Source: Patescibacteria group bacterium (lineage in GTDB: Bacteria; Patescibacteriota; UBA1384; JAHJRZ01). From it: a stretch of DNA of 6,174 nt. Location: contig JAHJRZ010000041.1 in assembly GCA_018830605.1 (NCBI GenBank), forward strand, positions 1-6,174, given 5' to 3'. This document shows, in pieces, positions 1 to 5,700 of this stretch. The notes beneath the pieces were generated by a model. That model saw nothing but the letters and a program-made list of their open reading frames with translations. It had not been told where the DNA came from and searched no databases. Each line of letters opens with the position of its first letter. Positions within the stretch are counted from its first letter, which is position 1. The translations under genes were made by a program, and so were the position numbers.

Positions 1-36
1 AACCCATGTTTAGGCAAAATACCAAGGAGTATGTAA
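1..36 (+). CDS. possible 3' end of an upstream gene (partial)
   Basis: In frame 1 the window opens with eleven sense codons (reading NPCLGKIPRSM) and then TAA at 34-36. The last A of that stop is the first base of the ATG of the next gene, a TAATG overlap typical of translationally coupled operon genes. Eleven codons are too few to recognise a family. The alternative is frame 2, which closes at TAG 11-13 after three codons. The call rests only on the overlap arrangement and on the next gene having a Shine-Dalgarno but no obvious promoter of its own in the few bases visible. Confidence 0.3.
   Translation, partial: NPCLGKIPRSM
24..29 (+). promoter_or_regulatory. Shine-Dalgarno AAGGAG that sets the first gene's start
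   Basis: AAGGAG lies 6 nt before the ATG at 36, an ideal spacing. It argues against the in-frame ATG at 6, which would place ten polar residues before the membrane helix and has no room for a visible ribosome site. The ATG at 31 is followed at once by TAA. This is the only clear Shine-Dalgarno before a gene start in the window. Confidence 0.75.
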
Positions 37-1115
37 TGAGAAAAAAAATAATTATTATCGCCATAGTTATTATCCTGATTGTCGCAGCAGTCTTGGTGTT
101 TGTCTATTCCAAAAACAAAGATAAAAAAATTGACTTAGGAAATAATGGGGCCCCAGAATTATCAAAAACCATAGAAAGCGTAAAATTCGTTGACCAGGAG
201 GTCAAAAACAACAAACTCCAAATAATAAAAAATGATAACAAGGCATATGAATTATTGATCGAAAATAATTATCAAGAAACCCAAAAAAGCAACTTTGATT
301 TCAACGGTATCTTAGAAGCAAACTGGTCGCCAGACAAAAATAGAATTATCGTTTTGGCAACTAACGACGGATCAAACAAAAATTTTGATTTTTCTGAATT
401 TAAAAAAGGAACTAACTGTTATTTTTATATTGACTTAACAACTAGCCAGATAGTCCGACTCGACAGAAGAATCAAGGGTCTTGCCTGGAAAGATAATAAT
501 TCAATCTTTTATACCTATATTGACTTCAAAAATAATGTTTATAGTCTTAATGTCGCTGAAGCTTCAGGTGAGAATTGGAAAAAGATATTAGATCTTGAAA
601 AGGAAATTTATAATTTGAAATATGATGCCAAAAACAACAAACTATTTGCTATCCAAGTTATTACCCAAAGTGATTTTAATGGAGGAAAAATAATCCAGAT
701 TGATTTAAAAAATAATAATCAAGAATATCTAACTAATGATGAAAACAGCAATTATTTTATTTTAGATCCAGCAGGAGATGTAATATTTAATCGCCTGGAA
801 AATCAGAACTTCAACACGTATTTTTGGGATAAGACAAAAAAGAAAGAATATAAACTGACTGAAAATCAAGCCTCCCCTCTTTTCTCGTTAGACAGTACCA
901 ATAACAAACAACTGATTAATATTGAGACTATCGGCGAGACAGAAACCAGTAAGGGCACTGAAATAATTTTTAAACTCATCAACCTCAATGAAAAGAAGGT
1001 TATTTCGACTAAAAAAACTAGCGAACAAAAATATTTAAGCCCAAGTAGTATTCTATTATCTGACAATAATTTATTCCTATTAGCTGAAGAAAATTTATAT
1101 AACTTTAATCCATAA
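36..1115 (+). CDS. membrane-anchored beta-propeller-like protein, function unknown
   Basis: The protein has 359 residues and begins MRKK followed by a strongly hydrophobic stretch at about 5-25. With the basic residues before it, this predicts an uncleaved N-in/C-out signal anchor; no lipobox cysteine is seen. The rest is polar and Asn/Lys rich. It carries recurring strand-turn-strand units of the kind found in TolB/WD40-like propellers: a WSPD turn at W97-D100 followed by a beta strand, then similar units near W151, Y196-D197, D244-P245-A-G-D and D286. Five or six blades can be made out, too degenerate to assign a family. There is one cysteine and no catalytic motif. The following gene has the same anchor-plus-propeller plan with a PEGA domain inserted, so the two may be distant paralogues. 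The start at 36 is chosen for its AAGGAG site; the gene is 18 nt from the next one. The coding sequence is visibly more AT-rich than the large gene downstream. A scaffold or binding role outside the cytoplasmic membrane is inferred only. Confidence 0.85.
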   Translation: MRKKIIIIAIVIILIVAAVLVFVYSKNKDKKIDLGNNGAPELSKTIESVKFVDQEVKNNKLQIIKNDNKAYELLIENNYQETQKSNFDFNGILEANWSPDKNRIIVLATNDGSNKNFDFSEFKKGTNCYFYIDLTTSQIVRLDRRIKGLAWKDNNSIFYTYIDFKNNVYSLNVAEASGENWKKILDLEKEIYNLKYDAKNNKLFAIQVITQSDFNGGKIIQIDLKNNNQEYLTNDENSNYFILDPAGDVIFNRLENQNFNTYFWDKTKKKEYKLTENQASPLFSLDSTNNKQLINIETIGETETSKGTEIIFKLINLNEKKVISTKKTSEQKYLSPSSILLSDNNLFLLAEENLYNFNP

Positions 1116-1118
1116 ATC

Positions 1119-1127
1119 TGTTAAAAT
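1119..1127 (+). promoter_or_regulatory. candidate extended -10 for a leaderless transcript
   Basis: The 18-nt gap before the second gene contains TG, one base, then TAAAAT (1122-1127), an extended -10 with one mismatch to TATAAT. A start about 7 nt past the hexamer falls on the A of the ATG at 1134, which would give a leaderless mRNA. No Shine-Dalgarno is present before this ATG, and no convincing -35 is seen at 16-18 nt spacing, as is usual for extended -10 sites. The third gene has a TAAAAT at the same distance from its ATG. In AT-rich DNA such hexamers are common, so this remains a candidate. Confidence 0.45.
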
Positions 1128-1133
1128 AAGAAT

Positions 1134-2699
1134 ATGGATCAAGAAGACAAAAACAGCAATTTTGGCTCTTGGCGGGATGAATTGAAAAAAAATGGCTCCC
1201 AGCAACCAGCTAACAGCAATCAGCGAGAAGCAGGAAGCTGGCAGCAGGAAGCTGGCAGCAGGAAGCAAAAACCGGTCGACGGCTTTGTGTCTAAAGAAGG
1301 ATTTGTTATAGAAGACAGCAACCAGCAGCCAGCAGCCAGCAGCCAGCCGAAAACAGCAGGAAGCAGTGAGCAGGAAGCAGTGAGCAGGAAGCCAGAAGCT
1401 GGTAGCCGGAAGCCGGGAGCAGGCGCACCAAGATGGCTTAAGATTTTAATTTTAGCTGTTTTTGCTCTCTTAATCCTCTTGACCGTCTACATCCTCTTTT
1501 TTTATAAGAGTACGCTTGAAGTATTAGTCAGCCAAGATGGCTCAAAAATAGTTCTTGGCAATCAAACGATTTCCGCGGGCGCAAATTCAGTAAAACCGGG
1601 CAAATATACTCTCAAAATTGAAAAAGAGGGCTTTGTTCCTTATGAGAAAAAAATTGAGGTCAAATATTTCAAAAGAACAAACCTTTCTATCATTCTTAAA
1701 GAGATGCCAACAATTACCTCAATTTATGAGGGAGAGGCGAGTTATCTGGCTTACAATAAGGAATCTGACCTTTTTCTCTTTTATGTTCCCAAAGAATCGG
1801 CCTTTTATCGCGTCTCCTCTCTTGATCCAATTCTGACCACGCCCCCTCAAATAAAAAATTTGGTTGATGTTATCTGGAATCCGGACCGCTTGACCGCCAT
1901 TTTAAAAATTAAAAATGACAATGCAACTCTTGCCGGCACTCCATTTTATAATCCCGCGGCCGCGCAAAATGAAATAATGACCTATTTATATGACTTCGGA
2001 CGATACGATCTTTTACATCAAGAAGCTCATTTTTGGGGAACGGGCATTGGCGATCTTGAGTTCACGCCTAAAGGAGATCAGGTAGCTTATTTTTACGAAC
2101 CCGGGACAGGAGAAAAATCATTGGTCGTCGCTAACAAAGATAATTCGGCGATTAATCGGATTGTTGATCTGCGCAATTTTACTAATCCTCTTTTTTCCTG
2201 GTCGCCGGATCTTAAAAATATTGTGCTCACCAATAGATCAAATGATTATCCCAGCAATAAAATTTATATTTTTAATTTAATTGAAAAAAAATTAAGTCCA
2301 GTGGTTGAGACCGGAGATAATTTGGGGGCTATTTTTGACGATCTGGGAGAAAAAATCGTTTATGGCACTTATTCGTCTGACCCAGATTTTACAACCTACT
2401 CCCTGCTCTCTGTTATGGATAAAGATGGGCAGAACAAAAAAGAGCTGAAAGTGAGAAGCTTAATTAAGGAGGCATCTTTCAATTCTGTCGGCGAGCTTCT
2501 TGCTCTGGGTGAAAAAGAAAAAGATAAATATTTTCCTTTCTCAATCGACCTTTCCAATTTAAAGAAGACCGAGTATGTCTTTTTGGGCGAGATTACTGCT
2601 CCGACCTCAATCGAATATCTTGAGGCCAAAAACTCAATCATTTTTCTTGACCAAAATAAAGCTAAGCTTTTATTTTTAACGACTAAAGAATACGAGTAA
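1134..2699 (+). CDS. PEGA-domain, membrane-anchored beta-propeller protein
   Basis: The protein has 521 residues in four parts. Residues 1-100 are a low-complexity Ser/Gln/Ala/Gly/Lys segment, largely encoded by a 7-nt DNA repeat, presumably cytoplasmic and disordered. Residues about 102-124 form one membrane helix preceded by basic residues, so the C-terminus is outside. Residues about 126-191 match a PEGA domain: a strand pair, then the PGKY turn (P155-Y158), then a KEGF-x-P-Y motif (165-170) and a closing strand. PEGA domains occur in bacterial and archaeal surface proteins and are thought to act as structural or binding modules. Residues about 195-521 are a TolB/WD40-like propeller, with blade turns at WNPD (248-251), FTPKG (310-314), WSPD (356-359), FDDLGE (401-406) and FNSVGE (449-454). 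No cysteine or catalytic motif is seen. The ATG at 1134 has no Shine-Dalgarno but sits 7 nt after a TAAAAT hexamer. The architecture is secure; the cellular role is not known. Confidence 0.9.
   Translation: MDQEDKNSNFGSWRDELKKNGSQQPANSNQREAGSWQQEAGSRKQKPVDGFVSKEGFVIEDSNQQPAASSQPKTAGSSEQEAVSRKPEAGSRKPGAGAPRWLKILILAVFALLILLTVYILFFYKSTLEVLVSQDGSKIVLGNQTISAGANSVKPGKYTLKIEKEGFVPYEKKIEVKYFKRTNLSIILKEMPTITSIYEGEASYLAYNKESDLFLFYVPKESAFYRVSSLDPILTTPPQIKNLVDVIWNPDRLTAILKIKNDNATLAGTPFYNPAAAQNEIMTYLYDFGRYDLLHQEAHFWGTGIGDLEFTPKGDQVAYFYEPGTGEKSLVVANKDNSAINRIVDLRNFTNPLFSWSPDLKNIVLTNRSNDYPSNKIYIFNLIEKKLSPVVETGDNLGAIFDDLGEKIVYGTYSSDPDFTTYSLLSVMDKDGQNKKELKVRSLIKEASFNSVGELLALGEKEKDKYFPFSIDLSNLKKTEYVFLGEITAPTSIEYLEAKNSIIFLDQNKAKLLFLTTKEYE
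1200..1266 (+). repeat. heptanucleotide tandem repeat, block A, inside the PEGA gene
   Basis: Nine consecutive 7-nt units plus AAGC can be laid out with AGC at positions 2-4 of every unit: CAGCAAC, CAGCTAA, CAGCAAT, CAGCGAG, then alternating AAGCAGG/AAGCTGG/CAGCAGG types. The last units form a perfect 14-nt dimer repeat (CAGGAAGCTGGCAG at 1231 and 1245). Because 7 is not a multiple of 3, successive units are read in different frames, so the protein repeats every 7 codons and the conservation is clearest in DNA. Confidence 0.85.
1316..1423 (+). repeat. heptanucleotide tandem repeat, block B, inside the PEGA gene
   Basis: Fifteen further 7-nt units share the AGC core of block A. Five run from 1316 to 1350 and include three identical CAGCAGC units. 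An AAA triplet (1351-1353) follows, which keeps the reading frame. Ten more run from 1354 to 1423 and include a perfect 14-nt dimer CAGGAAGCAGTGAG at 1357 and 1371. The block ends just before the codons for the membrane helix. The roughly 49 bp separating it from block A encode a non-repetitive island (about residues 46-60). Confidence 0.85.
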
Positions 2700-2762
2700 A
2701 ATTTAAAATGTCAAAGATAAAATATAAAATTCACAGAGCAAATTTAAAATTTTAATTGTGGT

Positions 2763-2783
2763 TTTTAGATTTTAGATTTTAGA
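2763..2783 (+). repeat. three tandem copies of TTTTAGA
   Basis: Three perfect 7-nt copies lie at 2763, 2770 and 2777. They form the T-rich right arm of the palindrome. The left arm holds only a degenerate counterpart (AAAGATAAAATATAAAAT type), so the tandem copies may have been regularised by slippage after the palindrome formed. Confidence 0.8.
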
Positions 2784-2791
2784 TTTAAAAT
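2764..2791 (+). promoter_or_regulatory. candidate promoter of the large surface-protein gene
   Basis: TAAAAT at 2786-2791 ends 7 nt before the A of the ATG at 2798, matching the spacing before the second gene, so transcription could begin on the start codon. TTTAGA at 2764-2769, 16 nt upstream, matches TTGACA at four of six positions. No Shine-Dalgarno precedes the ATG. The hexamer lies in the outer right arm of the intergenic palindrome, so promoter and hairpin overlap. TATAAA at 2723-2728 is an alternative -10 that would give a leader of about 65 nt carrying much of the palindrome. Confidence 0.4.
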
Positions 2792-2797
2792 TGAATT

Positions 2798-5700
2798 ATG
2801 GCAAACATCGATCCAATCGGGAGACCAGACAAGAAGCGCAAAAAGAGTAAATCTCAAGAAGCGAGAGAGGAGGAGTTTCGCCGCCAAAGAGAGGCTGGCC
2901 GGCGCCGAGCCGCGCTCGCCGGCGGAGCTGCTGGTTTTGGCGCGCCTAAGACCGGACCGCGCCAGCCAGAAGTCCCCGAAGGGTTGGAAGAAGAACCAAG
3001 AGAAGAAGAAAAAAAGGAGAGGCCAAAAAGAGAACAGCCCAAAGAAAAAGAAGAGACACCCGAGGAGGAACCCAAAGAAGAAGCCGAAGAAAAAGCAAAA
3101 GAAGAGCAAGAAAAAGAAAAAAAAGAAGCGCCAGATCAAGAAAAAGAGGGCGCGCCAAAAGAGCCGGGAGCGGAAACGCCGGCAACAGCTAAAGGCGGAG
3201 AAGCAGCTAAAGCTGGAGGAGAAGCGGTCAAGGCCGGAGAAGGCGCGGCTAAAGCTGGCGGCGCAGTAACCGAAGCCGGGGGAGCCGCAGCCGCAGCAGA
3301 AACAGAAGCTGCTGTGGCCACGGGCGGCGTTTCAGTTGTAATTCAAGTAATCGCGGTAATTGTTATCGGCCTGGTTATTGGCATTTTAATTCTTATTATA
3401 CTTTTTATCTTAAGCCAGCTTGACGGCGCCGGCCGCTCGCCTAAAGAAGAGCCAGATACAAACTCTCAAACTGATATGAGCGAGCGCGGCAAAGCGATTG
3501 CTAATGGGGGCGGCGGAGTTAATAGTTTAGTCCAAGCCAAGGGAATGTCGGGCGATGATTCATATAATCAGACCAAAGATGAGATAAATAATGCCAGCGC
3601 AAATAATCCTGATCTTAAACCCCTCTCCCAAGAATTAAGTATTAATTTAGAAGTAATGCAAACAGGCGCCGGGGATGATGTTTATGTGGCGAAAGAGTCA
3701 GACAAAATAATTGTTCTCTTAGAACAATTAAAAAACAAGACCGCCAACTGCAGCCAAATAGACACTAATTGCCAGATAGTTAATGAAAAGGCAACCAAAA
3801 CCACGAGTATAATCCAGGAGATTAAGACCTATACTTATACTAAAAAAGAGACGACCCTGGCCGGAGGAGAAGCAATCATTAAAACCAAGTCTGGGCTCGA
3901 GATTAATCCTTTAGACCTGCAGTATATTAGAGACAATAAGATTGATATCCGCATTTTGCGGCTGATCAATCACTTGGCAGAGGCGGGCTGGGATCGGCTG
4001 AAGATCTCCCGGCTGGTTGATTTTGACCCTAATGATGATGAATCAAACGTTGATAATGAAGACGAAGCGACTGTCTCGGCCCATAATTCAGGCCAAGCGA
4101 TTGATATCTCGATCGTCGGCACTTATAAGTGCTCCAAACATTGGGGGCTGACTGATTTCCGGCGGCCCTGCTATGTTTATTATCAGACCGGTTTTAGGCC
4201 CAATGCTTCAACTTCTTACGGCGGGCCAAACGGAGATTCTTTTGACGAGATCTTTGCCAATTTTGCCTTCGGCCAAGCGTCAGAGCTTTTAAACGGCGGG
4301 AGCATTGACGCGGGAAACTGGGCTGATTTTTTGGTGCAGGCGGGAATCAGCGCTTTGATTGAAGAGACCGGCCTCACCCCGACTATTTTTGAATTTCCGA
4401 CGACCGACTCCGGCTTGGGCGCTTATGCTTTGGGCGAAAGCTTGGGGGTTGATCCCAATGTTTTTGAGCGGATGCTGACCGCAAAAAATAACGATGACGG
4501 CTGGGCAAAATTAGGCGCCGCTATTCTCGCTAAGTCTTTAAATCTGCCGAGCGGCTCTTTTGAAGGAACGACCACGGATGAGATTTTACGCGCCACTGCC
4601 AATGGGTATCTTCGCAAATCATTCGGCATTGACCGGACGAGTGAGACGAATGATTTTAGTCCACAGACTTTAGGCGCCGCTTTAATTGAAAAATATCTCT
4701 TGACCCGCGATCCCGACCAAATAAAAGAGCGGCTAAGGCTCTCGGACAATATCTTGCTCAAAAGCTTGAATCTGCCAAGCGAGGTTACGGCTAATTATCT
4801 CTCCGGGACTTCTGATTTTAATCAATTCGCGACCGCAGTCGGCGATAATCAACTTACAAAACTAAATAATACCTATCAGGGCGCCGGGCTGGAGAGAGCT
4901 CTGGGCATTCCGGCCGGCTCTTGGAGCGGCCTCTCCTCCAATAACGGCGATACTTTCAAGCGCGCGGGGGCGGCAATTTTAGCCCGCTATATCGTCATGG
5001 ACGAGCAGAGCGCCTATCAAAATCCGGATAATTTTGTTAATAATATTGATAAAGAAGCAGTGGTTAATATCACTACCATCAAGCAGGCGGAATTTGCCAA
5101 TTTGATTAAGGGGCAGGATTCCCAGAAAAAATTAATGGCGGTAGCGGATAATTATATGGCTGGCAAGACGAGTTCGGATTTGAACTTTGCCGTGCGTGAT
5201 GGGCTCATAAAAAATAATCTCTCCTCAACCAAGCTTTCAGGCGACAACTTCAAATCAATCTTCGGCCCCCAAACTCTCAAAGCTATCTTATCCGGCGCCA
5301 CTAACTCGCTTTTGGAACGGAGCGTCTATTCTTATCAAGCAAACTTCGGCGATTATACCATGAGTCCGGGCGACATTGAGCGCATCCGCTTGGGCGACTT
5401 ATCATCAGTTGCTTATAAAATCGCCGGCGGGATTTTTGACCAAGAACTGAACCTCCCCATCGGTTTTACCCAAGCGCTGATTGAAAATCGGGAACCCGTT
5501 GGTGATCTTATGGCCAAGGCGGGAATCTCGCTTCTGGCCCAAGCCTTGGGCGTTAATATTCAAGACGTGGTCTTGAATCAATCCTGGTTTGAGCCGGGTA
5601 TCATCCCCAACCGCTTCGCCCAATTAAAAATTGAATCAAACGGCTTTAAAGAAAACTCTTTTAACGGAAAGATTGATAATATTATTGCGGCTAACGGTTT

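Larger units (their letters stand above)
2700..2792 (+). repeat. imperfect AT-rich palindrome filling the intergenic spacer
   Basis: Base i pairs with base 5492-i without any gap from 2700/2792 inwards to 2735/2757: 28 Watson-Crick pairs and one G-T out of 36 positions, with most mismatches isolated. The strongest parts are CACA/TGTG (2732-2735 with 2757-2760), AAAAT/ATTTT-type stretches, and the outer AATTT/AAATT ends. The centre (about 2740-2752) is itself self-complementary. The element starts one base after the upstream stop codon and ends five bases before the downstream ATG. It is too AT-rich and mismatched to look like a classical terminator. It could be a dispersed hairpin repeat or MITE-like remnant. 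Confidence 0.65.

Noticed and set aside
6..35. Earlier in-frame ATG for the first gene
   Set aside because: The ATG at 36 has AAGGAG 6 nt upstream and gives a normal basic-then-hydrophobic anchor; the earlier start has no visible site.
866..1066. Minus-strand 66-residue frame with hydrophobic stretches
   Set aside because: It is antisense to the propeller region of the first gene and has no start signal; the hydrophobicity comes from complementing Lys/Asn/Glu codons.
1398..1405. Chi-like octamer GCTGGTAG
   Set aside because: It differs from the E. coli Chi sequence at one position, arises from the heptamer repeat, and Chi sequences vary between lineages.
1200..1423. CRISPR array
   Set aside because: Units are 7 nt with no spacers and lie in an open coding frame.
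2700..2797. Rho-independent terminator after the PEGA gene
   Set aside because: The palindrome is long but AT-rich and mismatched, with no GC stem followed by a T run; I describe it as a repeat instead.
2937..3269. A + strand reading frame of 110 residues that is almost all Lys/Arg
   Set aside because: It is the shifted reading of the purine-rich KE tract in the large gene; it has no ribosome site and lies wholly inside a frame that continues with a membrane helix and domains.
2765..3321. Several minus-strand frames rich in Phe, Leu, Ser or Ala
   Set aside because: They are the complements of the purine-rich tract and the Ala/Gly repeat; their low-complexity composition follows from the sense coding, and none has a start signal.
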